Shown here: positions 1 to 13,314 of the stretch, piece after piece | Layout of the letters: the number at the start of each line of letters is the position of its first letter | Position numbering within the stretch: the stretch's first letter is position 1 | Assembly (NCBI GenBank): GCA_033980235.1 | Contig: CM067077.1 | Coordinates: forward strand, 12,565,797-12,629,796 | Direction of reading: 5' to 3' | From: Diadema setosum | Lineage: Eukaryota > Echinodermata > Echinoidea > Diadematoida > Diadematidae | Length of the DNA stretch: 64,000 nucleotides | Notes under the pieces: model-generated | Database searches by the model: none | The model's input: the letters and a program-made list of their open reading frames with translations, nothing else | What the model was told of the DNA's origin: nothing | Position numbers and translations under genes: made by a program

Positions 1-2395
1 AGTACACATACAACTGGCCAGCTTTACAAACAGACCATCTAGTTGCATACGGGCTATCCAGCTATCTCGTCGGAAGGAAAAATGAAGACAAAATAAGATT
101 AGGTGTGTTTACTACCCTCTTTGCCATTGCACACTGATTCAGCACCTTTGAATAGGATGGCAGCCGTACTTAAGCATATACATATATATATACATATATA
201 TATATATACTATATACTCTATCTCTCTCTCTATATATATATATGTACACGCTGTATATATATATGTATATATTGATACAAAGAAAGGGAAAACTGACCAG
301 AAACAAATGATAAATAGCGAAACTTTGAGCAAAGAAAAAGAGAAAAGAAAACGAAACTGATGGAAACCCATTTTCTGTGCTCAAAGTTTTCACTATATAT
401 ATATATACATACATATACATATATTATATATATAATTTTTCATTTATTTGTCATAATCATTATTGATATGTAGGGGAATGGAACCGCTCTTGGCCCTAAT
501 TGATCATTGAAGAAGTATGGAAGAAATGACAAATGGGACAAAATAGGTGTACCAGTAAATTCCAGTTGAATGCTTACAGACGCCATTTCCAAAAATGCCC
601 GAAATGCCTGATTTGACCCTTATTTGACCTTAAAAGTGACCTTGAGAGGTGATCAGTGACCTTGAATTGCAGAAGTGACATTTAGAATCACATTCTCTAA
701 CCCCGTAAACCCTTCCACATAGGATTCATTACTTTGATCAACCTTTTCAATTTGTAAGTGCAGTTGACCTTTAACCCGGATGGCGGCCATATTGGATTTC
801 ACCAATATGGCGGCCCCAAGGGTTTTTAGTCTTGGCGCCCATCAAAAATCGAAAGAGTATGGTACAAGGGACCTATGAGCCAAATTTGGTGCTTTTGGAA
901 GAATTTGAACCAAACAGCCCATTTTGAGCCCTTAGGCCCCCAACTATAAGAAGACCATTTCAGGGTAATTCATAACCATAATTACTTCACCCTTAGGTCC
1001 TTTAGCAAATTACAGCCAAGAACCCCCCCCCCCCCCCATTTCATCCATTATATTGTTAATTGAAATTGGAACAGAAAATCATGCAAAATCTGACGAACAT
1101 GGTTGTCAGTTTACGGTTGCCATGGCAAGCTGCATTATCGGATATAGCTAAATTATACATCAAAATGTGCGCAATAAGACTTTAGGAGAAGTTACCAAAT
1201 ATGGTTGAAAGGTAGATTTCCTCCGTTGTGTTATACTTACAGGATTTTTTTCTTTTCAAATTTTAAGATCTTGTCATATCATAATAACATCTTTTTTATG
1301 ATTCTATTTAAATATCAGTGATGACTCTCATGTTCCTAAACATCCCCCACAACATAAGCTGTTTTGAAGGAGGTAGACAAATCCAAATAGAGTAGCGAAG
1401 TGATTATGTCACATGCTTTTGTAAAAGCTTGGGGTTGGAAACAGTTACGCGCGTAGAATTGCGCGGACCAGTAGACGTTGTCTAGAACCAGTTTCCATGG
1501 AGATGAATGGCTCTGACATCACACTTTGGTACTCTACTGACTTCGAGAAGGTCCTCCTTTAAGACTCACTTCGGTTATGGGTTCACTCCAGAAAATAGCT
1601 GCATGAAAGTTGTTTCGATTTTTCTGTATGAAAACATAATGAATCTGTCTTAGATTCCTGGATTCTCATCATTATTACTACTGAAACCTAATTCCAAATA
1701 GGGAAAATTCTGATCAACACTATACCCAATGCAACTTGTCATTCTGATTTGATGTTTGATTTATGACAGACACAAAATCGAACTAATTCGCAATTTTAAA
1801 AGTCAACGTTCAAATCAACGTTGCCATTAATAGTGATTACTCATCGCATTTAATAACTACAACAACTCTAGCAATCTGGGTTGTAATTTTTAGGAAATAG
1901 TAATTAACAATAATCTAAAGTTTTGTTATTGCCTATACATCATAGCATAGACTGGCGAATACTTGACACTGTAGTCTTCCATTGAATCCAATTTCCCATT
2001 GGATCAGGCACGGAACCCGCACTGGATAGGATTGGAAATCGCCTAACATCCACAGACCAGGAGTAATAATTAAATGCCCGCCAGAAACTCTCATCTACGT
2101 GTTCACTGCGGCCATAAATTGGGGATCACCATTAATAACCAGGAGTTATGAGGCGAGCATATAAATTCATAGGGGGCTATAAGAATAGATAGTAATGAGT
2201 GTGACCTTAAGACGGGTATGAGGGCGTTAAGTGTGGAAAATTCCATTCTTGACTCAGAGTTTGACTACCGCTCAAAATAAGGATCCCAGTCCTCTCAGCA
2301 TGCTCATACTGCAACCTGCTTGAGATTTTCATGTTACCTGATAATGATGACGGTCTTTGATATTGAAATAATTATGTACATTATACTATTAGACA

Positions 2396-2399
<4 letters not shown>

Positions 2400-2432
<33 letters not shown>
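2400..2432. repeat. (CA)n microsatellite
   Basis: An uninterrupted CA dinucleotide run. Confidence 0.95.
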
Positions 2433-2435
<3 letters not shown>

Positions 2436-2689
2436 GCCTCACACACTTACTATTTATCCAAATAAAGTGTATTTTCAGTAGGTTTCATGTACTTTAAAGT
2501 AGATTTCATTGTATTTCTCTAGCATTTTTGTTTGCATTCGTAATATTGAAGGATTGACCTTCGTATATGTTTGTAATGTTGTATTGCACAACCAAGCTGG
2601 ATATCATGCATCATTCTATTTTGTTATTATAAATTTTGACGACTTCACCATTGAGAAATATGAAAATGAATTGAAATGAAATGAATGTA

Positions 2690-3110
2690 TCAAAACATTT
2701 TGCTTCTTTCTTTCTTTCTTTCTTTCTTTTTTTTTTTTTGGGGGGGGGGATTGAAATGATGCAACTACAGAGATCAAATTCGTCTAAAAATAAGTGCCAT
2801 AATTATATTTGCCGACTTTTTCGCTTCAAATTCCAATTTTCATTTGATTTGTGTAATTCATTAATTCATTCGTGTGTAATTCATTTGACAGTGTAATTCA
2901 TAACACATGTATTGTAATTTTGTCTTAAATGTATTTGTAATCAAAATTGTTGAAATTGTTGAAACTAGCTATAATGAGTTTCATATTTGTATATCATTAT
3001 GTTTGATTATGTTGAAAAAAAATTGTAAGTGATGCCATACGGAGAATGAATAAATCAAATCAAACCAAATCAAATCAAATCATATCAAATCAAATCAAAT
3101 CAAATCAAAG
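2690..3110 (+). mobile_element. 3' tail of a truncated non-LTR retrotransposon ending in (AAATC)n
   Basis: AT-rich sequence ends GAATGAATAAATC and runs into about ten AAATC pentamers (about 3052-3107). Short 3' repeats after a poly(A)-like signal are usual for 5'-truncated non-LTR elements. No coding part is left. A related tail in the opposite orientation is at 13095-13160. Confidence 0.45.
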
Positions 3111-3304
3111 ACACGTCTAATCTTGTACTGGAAAAAAAAGAAATGTTAGTGGACATGGAAGCACGCTATCCAAAAAGAATTTACCGCCAGAAGAAGAAAA
3201 TATCTCAAAATAAAACACCGACAAAAAAAAAAAAAAAATTAGATGCATTCCCCCCCCCCCCCTTATCTATCTATCTGCATGTATCTGTCTATCCACCAAT
3301 CTAG

Positions 3305-3514
3305 CTGTAAAAGTGGATATTTTCGCGCGACTAATTTTTCGCGCTCGGCGGGTTTAGAAGAGTTTCGCGTGTTTTTAATTCCGCGGAATCAAGACATCAA
3401 TTACTGGAACATTATGGCAAGCAAAAATATTCGCGTGCTTTTATTTTCGAGCTAGTTTCTGGTTGCGCGAAATGCGCGAAAATTTAAACAGCGCGAAAAT
3501 TTCCACTTTTACAG
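3305..3514. mobile_element. 210-bp TIR element (MITE) inside an ATCT microsatellite
   Basis: The ends are CTGTAAAAGTGGA and its inverted partner TCCACTTTTACAG. The interior is rich in CGCGAAA-type motifs. ATCT repeats continue on both sides, showing insertion into the microsatellite. There is no coding capacity. Confidence 0.75.
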
Positions 3515-4154
3515 CAGTATCTATCTATCTATCTATCTGTCTGTCTATCTATCTATATCTATCTAATTATACTTTACTAGTATTCATATATGTATGATAT
3601 TATTCCTCTCCTTTCACAGAAGATTCGCACTCCGCCTGAGGCTCAATACAGTTTTTGTCACCTGATATAATAAACCACACATAATGAATAGAAAATATTT
3701 TTCAAATCTCATACCTCCGTCACCGCGCAAGACTTTCGTCTCACATTGATTTTCTGATATTGCATCTTCAAGGGAGGACTTCGCCAATAGACAGCTTTCG
3801 GGTAAGCGAAATCAAGCGCTGCTACTGTTGAAACCAAGTGAAGTCACATTAAATGTTGTGAGTGCCTTACTCTATAGAAGGGTTGCCCCTGACAACCAAG
3901 AAATCTTGCTCGAGGTTGCCCGACGTAACAACAAGTGATGCATGCAATGTGGATGCCAAGTATTAAATTAAACTGGAACGGATTAAATTTCGTTGATCGT
4001 TATTGGGTGAGCTCCGGAGAAAGTTACTGACAAATTTTAATACATGAACATTAATGAACCAGATTGTTGAAATGATGTGAAACAAAACAAAGCAAACAAA
4101 GCAAAACAAAATAAAACAAAATAAAACAAAATAGAAACCGCAAACACTGATATT

Positions 4155-4155
<1 letters not shown>

Positions 4156-4202
<47 letters not shown>

Positions 4203-4305
4203 CATATGTATCAACACTTGAGAAAGGGCGGCGAGACGCTCGAAAATTTGTGTGAAGAAATAAACCGTTGGTGAATACAGCATGAACTTTGTTGCAGCTT
4301 TGTTA

Positions 4306-4350
<45 letters not shown>
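4156..4350. repeat. Two (AT)n tracts bracketing the hammerhead-like relic
   Basis: Alternating AT occupies about 4156-4198 and 4306-4350, with about 105 bp of non-repetitive sequence between them. That segment contains the relic motif followed by a GAAGAAATAAACC stretch. Confidence 0.85.
4214..4253 (+). ncRNA. Degenerate hammerhead-like motif (PLE-terminus relic)
   Basis: Stem I is ACAC (4214-4217) with GTGT (4250-4253). The core is TTGAGAA (4218-4224) where CUGANGA is expected, then one unpaired A. Stem II is GGGCG (4226-4230) with CGCTC (4237-4241), one G-U pair and a 6-nt loop. GAAA follows at 4242-4245, then ATT and the presumed cleavage base T at 4249. Every segment has the same length as in the 22.7 kb motif. 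It lies between two (AT)n tracts. Confidence 0.45.
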
Positions 4351-4353
<3 letters not shown>

Positions 4354-5508
4354 ATATATATATTGTACATATTAGAACAGCAAAACCAGCTGCTGTTACA
4401 GAGTCGAGCTCACTTATCGAGACCGCCGATAGGATAACCTAGGATGGGCATTCACATGACTTGTGGCGCAATACACCTCTAAAATGTGGCTACAGAAACC
4501 CATCTGTTTGCCCAAAGTTGCAACAAATGGAAATGATTCAAAAGGTGCACTTCATAAATTAACGTCATAATGGAATGGAAAGGAAGGCTAGACACAATAA
4601 TCCTTGAGTATATAAATGGAAGATGACATTTTTTTTTAACAGCTCCCTTACATTGCAGTCTAATGATAACTTTTGCTAATTATAGCTGCTGCATGAACTG
4701 GGTTGTTTGATTTCACTAGCTTATATTGTGTGTTCACCCCTTAATGGGTAAATAAAGTCAGAGGCGCATAATGAATCAATAATTCTCAAGCTTATCACGT
4801 CAACTGTTTGATACGTGATGAATATTCATACAGAATGCTATTTCTTGTCTAGAGACTGTGTGTATCCGCACCGATACATGACATCACCGATATATCCACC
4901 GTATTCTCGAAATCAGGTGGTTTTGGTTTCAACCCATTCTTGGCCCATGCTGACTCGAGAAAAATATTGTAACCGATATTTCTGTGATTGATAATTTTCT
5001 TTTAGACCATCATCATAGAAAACGATTTTAAAATCAATCCTTCATTTGCCTGATTCACTTAAAGAATTACGTCTTACAAAGAAGATCTCTAAAGGCGTTA
5101 TTAATATTACCTAGAAAATCCTACAAATATTGAAAAAAGACCCACTTTAAAGCAATGGAGAACTGGTGACTAGAATCCCGCACCGGGATAAGAATGCGTG
5201 TCATGTTCGTAAATGATTGTATTGTTATCGTCTTCACAGTTGGGATAGTTAGAACCAATTATCCGCGTGCCTGACAATGGAAACAACACACCCGTCCATT
5301 CGCAATTAAGTGAGGTAAATGGTCACCATCCACAACAGTAATCAGCATTTAGGAATGATTGGACCCAAGTTAGTCCAGAGACAGAGGGAGAGAAAAAAAA
5401 AAGAAAGAGTGGGGCCGTTAAGCGGCGTGGACATTAGCACAGCGCAGCAGCAACCACAATTTCCTTCTCTAGCGTGTTTCACAGGGATCAACAGGAGCGT
5501 ATGGAATT

Positions 5509-5597
5509 GGCGCCACACACTGCGCGCCACACTTTTAATGACGTGGCGCCAAATTGGCGCCAGAGCTCCCCTTGGATGTCCCACCTACCTATATACC
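5509..5597 (+). promoter_or_regulatory. Candidate promoter: GGCGCC cluster followed by TATA
   Basis: GGCGCC occurs at 5509-5514, 5545-5550 and 5556-5561, the latter two as a near-palindrome GGCGCCAAATTGGCGCC similar to E2F-type sites. CTATATACC follows about 30 bp later, near 5589-5597. It could serve the plus-strand gene whose first recognised exon is 10 kb downstream, but no linking exon is seen. Confidence 0.2.
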
Positions 5598-5833
5598 AAA
5601 TGCACACGGGATTCGTTATCAACCTGTTGCTGCTGCTCCACAGGGAGAAAGGCCATGAATATAATGAAATGAATGATAAAGGAAAGCGTCGAAATTGGTG
5701 TCATTCCATTGTTTTGCTCTACTTACGTGGGATATGCCTGTGTAAAAAAAAAAAAATAATTAGTCAATGCGATCGCGCTTGTTCCACTTAAAGCAGGGAC
5801 GACGGAGAGTGGCCATATTTACTCACGCAAAGC

Positions 5834-5862
<29 letters not shown>
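5834..5862. repeat. (GA)n microsatellite followed by a G run
   Basis: GA repeat, then GTGGGGGGGGGG. Confidence 0.9.
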
Positions 5863-5865
<3 letters not shown>

Positions 5866-8211
5866 GGGGGGGGAGGAGGCAAGGATTAGCTTAATGTATG
5901 GGTACTGCGTGTTCAGTCCCAAGGGCAAAGTTCTGCGTCATGTCGATTAGCAGTTTAACCAATGGAAGGATCTTCATAATCTGATGGCCTTTAAATTCAT
6001 GCTTTTTAGCCCACCGCCACTCGTGGTCCCTGATTGCGGGGATAAATGATAGTGATGGAGAGAATCAGGAAAAGAGGGCTTAAGACAAAGAGAGAGAGAG
6101 TGAAAAAAAAAGTGGAAGATGTGAAAAAAATGCTAAGTGACTTACAGTGACTTTCATGCAGCGGTACTCATTTGTTACATTTCCATCTATTTATAAAGGA
6201 GATGGCTGGATAGCCCACGTTCAGTTGCAATAGCTTGTCTTCCATGGGGTCCAGCTGGATGTAAGGCGGGTCAAGGAGTTTAACTCCTGATCGGGACAAC
6301 TTCAACGGGTTAAACATCCTGCTCTTTTCGATGAATAAATGAAGTGGGATCTTTCACGTCCATGATTTGTATATTCACAAGTATCCGATACATTTTGTTT
6401 CTGTAAACAGGTTTACGTGATTGCACCTGTAGTCTAGAACTATTACAATATATGTGGTCAGAGTATGCAGTATAATGGCGTCATATTTCCTCATGGTAGC
6501 CTCTCCAACGTTTAACAGAAATTGGAGAACTTTCTGTTAACCAGAATTTAGTCCATCTGTTTTTTTTCTTGTCAGAATATATCTTAAATATCATTCCATC
6601 ATTAAAATGCGGTATAGTTTCATCTGAATGTCGCTTCGAGATCTAAAACAATATGCACCTCATAAATATATGCATGGTGTTGATTTTTAGCTGCGCTTTT
6701 GCAAAATTAAAACTTTAGACATTATAATCAAACATATTTAGCACCCATTTCACACAAGGAACCATTGCTTATTAGATGTTGGTGTCATTTCGTGACATAG
6801 AATGGACATGGTGCTGTTGCAGTGCACACACTTTAAATAGCAATCATTTGCAAATCGAAGCCGCTATCTATCTACAGTCAGTACTAACTTCAAGCACAGA
6901 CGACAATGTCGTGCGACGAAATGTTATTCGATCGAACGATTCGAAGGGTCAATTCTGCACAGTCTTCTCCCCCAATCTCTACCCCCTAAATCGTATTATT
7001 GTTATCACTCACTTCTCTTCCCTTTATGGCACTGTCTGTCTCTCTCGTGCTCTTGTGTCTCCTGCTTGGTAAACAATGTCGAAGGGAGGAAAACGGCGCG
7101 AGCACGTTCGACGTCTGCGCAGACGAAACCTGATGCTCGCCACGGAAGGCTACACGTGCGCTCTTTTACATCACTCGCAAATTTCACACCGGTCTCAGGT
7201 TGTGTTTGCTCACGTTTGTGTGCATGTCCAACCAGTCTCCCGGTGTCTCTCCATTGGGCAACGTTTCCTCCATGTCATGCACTATGCTGCGACCTCCTCC
7301 GCCCTGCAAAGCTCGGGAGTGGTTTCACATCCGCCAACCATCACCTTTAGTGTCTTTATCCGTCTTTTTCTGTCTTATATTTTTCTCCCTCTGTCGGTCT
7401 GTCTATTCCCCCTCTTCTTGACTGTACCCATGTTTATGTGTAGATTGTCATGATATGGTATGTCAGTTGTGTTAATTAGGCTTCCATCAAGATAAACCAG
7501 TTGCTTGATGTTGGAGTCCTGTGTTTTTCTGTTATCGATTGTAGTTTGTTTGTTTGTTTTTTATCAGACTGATTTTGATAATATTGTTTTTGAAATCCAC
7601 TCAGCTATACTCTTTATCTAACCATGTAAGATCATACCTATATATATATTTTTTTTCGTAACGTATCCACGGAATGCACGTGTTTATGTTACTTTGTCTG
7701 AAAAACCACAGAATCAATTCAAACTAAATACAATCAAGTCGAATCTATCTGTCTATCTCACCATGCTTACTAATTATTGTATTCTCAACGTATCTGCATA
7801 TAGCTTGTGTTTTGTTTTGTATCCTGGCGTAATGAAAAGACACATTTTAATCCCGGTCAGAACGAACTAGTACACGGTCATCGCCATTTTGCTGCAATGA
7901 TGCATTTTTGTTGTTGTTATTGTTGTTGTTGTGTTTGGTGTCCTTCGGTTACCACGTCCTCGGTGTTTGATTTCTCAATGGCGTGTTGAGACTTAAATAC
8001 CCAAGGCATTCAAATCACGGTCAATCTTGCTCGCACACTGGGAGGCCACACTGAATGAAGCCACCCACAAACTATGCCCAGCTCAATCAAACGCCGTGAA
8101 TTTCCTACTGAAGGTCTGGCGTGCATTTGATATTGGATGCGAGCAGAGAGAAAATTTATAGAAAAAGAAAGATATATACATAGATGCCCTGTGAATGCTT
8201 TCCGTTTCCCA

Positions 8212-8213
<2 letters not shown>

Positions 8214-8261
<48 letters not shown>

Positions 8262-8311
8262 CCATATGTCCCCCCCAAAAACAAACAAACAAACAAACAA
8301 ACAAACAACAA
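8214..8311. repeat. (AT)n tract and (AAAC)n tract
   Basis: Alternating AT at about 8214-8252, then ACAA-type tetranucleotides at about 8279-8311. These repeats create all open frames seen here on both strands. Confidence 0.9.
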
Positions 8312-8985
8312 AAACACAAACAAAAATTCAACGGGGCTCTCAGCAATGACATATTTGAACATAGTAAGTCAATCCTAATACACTTCATGGTATGAAACTA
8401 TAAATTATCATTCAAGTCATACAGAAAATCCCTCCTGATTTGCTTCAGTGGTCAAAGAGAAATGAGGTTCCTTGTAGAGCATGTCAGGAATCCCCTCCCT
8501 CCAAGTTCTGTCCATTCTTCAAGGTTAAAACCATCTAATTTTACACATTTTTCACCAATAATGAATAAATATATGGCAATCTTTTGGCTGCCGTCTTGAA
8601 TATCTCAAAATCCTCAAGAATGCAAAAATTGCGTAATCCAGATTCGGATGCGCCACCCCTTGGATAAGCTAAAACTGCACCTTTCTTTTCATTTGTCACT
8701 TTTTATAATGAATTACATACGAATTTAAACATTTCAAACATTGAAATCTTGAATATCTTAAAGCCCTTAAGAATACAATATAAGTTGCACCTTCGAAATA
8801 GGGCACATTCACCATTAAAACAAACAAACGAACGAACGAACAAACAAACAAACAAACCAAAAACATCAGGCTGACGGTAAAAACATGGTTCAGTCTCTGG
8901 CACATAAGCTAATGGGCGAATCTCTACCAGAAACCAATCCTTCATTGGAGGTGGCTAACCTTACGGTAAGAAACCAACCCAAACC

Positions 8986-8986
8986 A

Positions 8987-9060
<74 letters not shown>
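8986..9060. repeat. (GAAA)n microsatellite
   Basis: GAAA tetranucleotides with minor CAAA variants. The tract makes a 179-codon open frame that has no other coding support. Confidence 0.9.
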
Positions 9061-10112
9061 CAGACAAGAAAACAGCTACCATACAAAACAAAACGAAACT
9101 ACCATCATTGCACCACCACCACCAACAACAACAAGAAGACGACCTAGTAGCAGCATATCGGACAAAAAAGTTCTCCGTAGAAGCGTGTCGTCGACATGGT
9201 CGAAGAAGCGAACGAGCAAAGGCAGAGGACCAAGGCATTCTTTTGGGTTGCGAAGGTGGTCAGTACTGTGTCAGTCTTTTACAACAAACAAAGAAAGATG
9301 GCCAGTTCGACTCAAAATAGCGCATGCTTGTCCATCCACACCATCTTGGACCCATGATGTTCTTTTTTTTTTTAATTCTTATTTCAGGTGTAAAGATAAT
9401 GAGATGCCTTGTAATGGCGGATGAGGTGGAATTAAGGATTGTTACAGAATTAATGAATTTCACCTGGGTACATAAAGCCTAATCTTGCTCTCCTGATTAT
9501 AGATTTTATTATCACTATTCCAAGGCAACTGACTGCGGAAACGAAAGGACATCATGTAATTCAATCTGAAATGACTTTGGGGGGGGGGGGGGGGAGGGGT
9601 CTGCTGGACATTACTTTGAAGTGACAACACGCTGACAGGAATGGAGAAGATTATGACAAGACATAGATGTTGGTAATTATACCCGCCTGAAATAGACAGT
9701 ATCCTCGCTAAAAGGTTGGAGCAGATGAAATGCATGCCCGGTAATCCTATTTACTCTTTTATTCCCATTTTGTCATCACTCGGAGAGTTGCATTCTAATC
9801 CACCTGTTCTCCCTTTAGGGTCCTTCAAACTCCATGTACCATATACGCAGGAAAATACGTCCGGAATTACCGGCAGCAGTATTGCTGATATAGAATAAGT
9901 CACACTGACGTAGACCTTTTAAAGGACGAATTTCCATTTTTTTTCTCTTTAAACTAAATGATTTGTCAGCAAATATGTCAAATTTTATGACAAAAAGTGA
10001 ATTCTTGAAATGCCAAGGCTAAATGGAGCTGCGTAATTGCATAATACTCTTGGTCTAAAATTATCGCATCCTGTGTTCGTCATCACCATGAAATGCTAGT
10101 TTACTTGTATGT

Positions 10113-10125
10113 GTGTTCGTGTGTG

Positions 10126-10165
<40 letters not shown>
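10113..10165. repeat. (GT)n microsatellite
   Basis: A GT run with one GC and one TTC interruption. Confidence 0.9.
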
Positions 10166-10166
<1 letters not shown>

Positions 10167-10856
10167 AATCTTATCCTTCGCTTAATGTCTGTGTCTGTTC
10201 AAGGCCTGCGCATTGTGGATGTCTACCAATGTTTTTTTCAACAGATTGCTTGTATTTTCTACAATTATACGAATTACAATCATGTGTTTCAATGTGGTGT
10301 TCCATCAATTAAGAAATGTTACACTCAGTGCACTACAAGTTCATTTGATTATTTTGTTTAATACAGTTGATTAGGTGCCCACGCAATCACAGATATTCAA
10401 CGAACTACAGAGGAGAAGAAGTTCAACGTGATTTGACTAATTACATTCGTTTCCATGATAAATAACAGTTGCCCATGGGCCCCATGCCTTTTTTAACATG
10501 ATTTCCCTCCTCACCAGAGAGCCTGTTTTCATAAAAATTATGACATTTATGCAATTTGAATTGCAGTGGAGAGGAGGAAGCGCGGACAATATGAGGCCCC
10601 TTGTAATAATTATAAACACTTCTCACAACCCATCCTGCATTTAACGAACACCTCTCTCACCTCTCCCCGACTCTCTTATGGGAAATATATATCGGATTTT
10701 TTTTAGGTAGCACCACTTTAATGCACAATGCATTTAACAATGCCAGTCTTATTTCTAACCTGAAAAAAACTGGTATGTATGTGATATCTTGCACACACGA
10801 ACATTTCTTTTTTGTTTTATGATATTCTTTATTTGAATTTCATTCAATGTCAAGTA

Positions 10857-11042
10857 CAGTGGACTCCCGTTATAACGAAGTCCTTGGGACCGGGAGTTTT
10901 CTTTCGTTATATCGGAATTTCGTTATAACCGAACAAATAAACAATATAAAAACATAGAGTGGATGACATTGCAGCCCAAATTTTTACTTCGTTATAACCG
11001 GAATTTCGTTATAACCGTGTTCGTTATAACGGGAGTGCACTG
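10857..11042. mobile_element. pogo/Tigger-like MITE, 186 bp
   Basis: The ends are CAGTGGACTCCCGTTATAAC and its inverted partner ending GCACTG, with TA on both sides (10855-10856 and 11043-11044). CAGT start, CCCGTTATAACG and TA target match the pogo group of Tc1/mariner. More TTCGTTATAACCG copies lie inside. There is no transposase. Confidence 0.85.
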
Positions 11043-12994
11043 TACATGTTAACAACGAAATTAATATGAACAAAAACAAGCAGCTGTATTCTTCTCTCTT
11101 GTGCTGCTAAATCATTTTTTTTTTCCTCCAACATACTCAAACACTTACCCAAAAAAGTGCATGATATAATAATCTAAGATTATATGCAAAATAATTACGG
11201 TTACATTATTCAATATCATCATAAGGGTGTAAGTCAATCTTACCACTTCCTTTCCTCGAAGCCAGTCGAGGTTGTTTTACGTGATTTTGTTTATACCGTC
11301 TATAAACCTAAAGCAAGTACGTTTTGCTAAGACTCTGCGAATGTCCGACCTTTTCTGCACACCTCGAATTCTGTTTTCAGATGGGTATCGACCACTTCTT
11401 TGAATTTTGAAGTTTGAATCACCCCCTGTTGCGAAAATAGTCAAAAAATAGGATAGAACCCCTCCTTGTCTCTTCCTTTATCTTGGAGAAAGTTTTCGTT
11501 TAAAATTGAATTAGGCGTTTTCATATTCCTTCAGTGCGTATCATGTCCCTTGTGAGGAGATTCATAACGTGTCTATGTATGTGACTTCGTGCAACGACTA
11601 TTATAATCAGATATCAGTTCGAGTTGACATTTTGCTTAATCCCACGGGGCATTTCCAGGTAAAGTATACTTTTTACACTTCACTGACGAATAAGAGATAT
11701 TGCCAACATAATAATGTGTGTTTGTGTGGGTCTGTGTGTGTGTGTGTGTGAGTGTGTGAAGATGTGTGTATGTACGTGTGTGCCACTAAGATTTACATAT
11801 ATTCAATTGATATCTTTATATGTATTTTTTCTATTGAATTATTTGACGCGCATGCGTACATATTGTCGACTCTCAATGAAACTGGAATTGTTTAACAATA
11901 AATTAGATGGCAAAACAGCGGTAAGCGGGAAGCAGAATCTTTCATGTTGTTGGGTTCTTTTACATTCATTTTGGCGTCCAGCTGTCTTCACACGCCGAGA
12001 TTTCTCTTGTTAACGGTTCTACCCTGTCACAGGTCTGCCATGTCCATTGTAGGAGCAATCCCGCTTCTCTGTCCGAACAAACGTACGTGCTCCCGTCAAA
12101 CCCAGCCAGTCTCGAAAATCCAGCAGCTTATCAATATTGAATCACACGTGACAAGAACCCGATGTATCAATTTTGGCGGGAAAGCGAACATACGTCATCC
12201 AGTGCTGAGCGTCCTTTATTTTGTCGTCCCTGGCGGATCAATTCGTCGAAAATGAATACAGAAGTGGTCGAACGAGCAATCATTAGAATACAGATAACCG
12301 TAATAAATCATTTACGACAAAAAGAGAGTTATTTGTTTATTATACAAATCTCTGGTAGGCTTCTTGAATTTATTGTCGGCTATGAGGAGCACCCTGTGGG
12401 AAATCCATCTCTCTGCTACAGGGGAAAAATAGGAAACAAGAAAATGACTCCTTATTCCCCTCGATCATTTCGTTTATGTTTCAGTAATGGATTGCAACCA
12501 TTATTATACGCCAAATAAAGTTATTACTTATTGCCCTAAATACATTTTACATGTTCTATGGCCGACATTTTTCAGTGAGGCAATTACTACCATTTCAGGG
12601 GGAAAATAGGCTTTGTTTCCCGTATGCAGTTACGTAAAAACAATCTTAATTAGATATGAAACAATTTATGAAAGCCTTTTCTCAGCTGTATCACCCCCGA
12701 TATCCCCTGGACTGCTTTCTAAAATGAATGACGGCGCGACCACCTTGCTCTCTGTTTGGGTGTGACAAAGCCTTAATTCTTCACCGTTTGTTTGGCAGTA
12801 ATCCAATGTTTTAGCTGAAATGTAATGCATGAAAGCTCCCATGACGTAGAGTGGAGACCCATACATTGACATTTCTTCCAAGGCCCTGGGTTTTGTGTAT
12901 ACCTCGTTATAGTAACATATTGATTCAAAATTGTGAAAATGAAGATTCTGTGTGTCTATTTATCTCCAAAATATATATTTTTCTCCTCATTAAT

Positions 12995-13095
12995 TCATAT
13001 TTTGTATGATAATGATAATAACAAAAATAATATCAAGAATGATAATGATAGTAATAATAACTATCATAATAATAATGATAATAATAATAATAATT
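12995..13095. repeat. Interrupted (ATA/ATG)n tract
   Basis: AATAAT and GATAAT trinucleotide repeats, interrupted. They lead into a minus-oriented non-LTR tail whose 3' end (minus strand) reads AATAAATCAAATC. Confidence 0.8.
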
Positions 13096-13314
13096 TTTTA
13101 TTTTGATTTGATTTATTGTCCCAAAATGAAATTAAGTTTTTACATGGTTTGACAATACAGATACATATATACTAATATACATTTACATACACATTTTGAT
13201 AATACATAAACAGAGAAGTAGCATTCTAACAGATAATCAATCAAAATTTACTACATGCTTAAATTTTATAAATAACACACAAAAGACACATTGTCTATGT
13301 TGTTATAAAACAAT

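Noticed and set aside
782..815. GGCGGCCATATTGG / CCAATATGGCGGCC as SRF or YY1 site pair
   Set aside because: The CC(A/T)5GG spacing is one base short of a CArG box, and there is no promoter context. It may simply be a repeat hairpin.
3963..4370. 135-codon minus-strand frame
   Set aside because: It is driven by two (AT)n tracts and an AAAC-rich tract.
7066..7453. Overlapping plus-strand frames in a G+C-richer patch, with CGTCTGCGCAGACG palindrome
   Set aside because: Three frames are open at once and none has coding-like composition. The palindrome alone is not enough for a promoter call.
8885..9424. 179-codon plus-strand frame with poly-Lys/Glu region
   Set aside because: It is kept open by the GAAA microsatellite. 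The rest has no recognisable domain or splice support.
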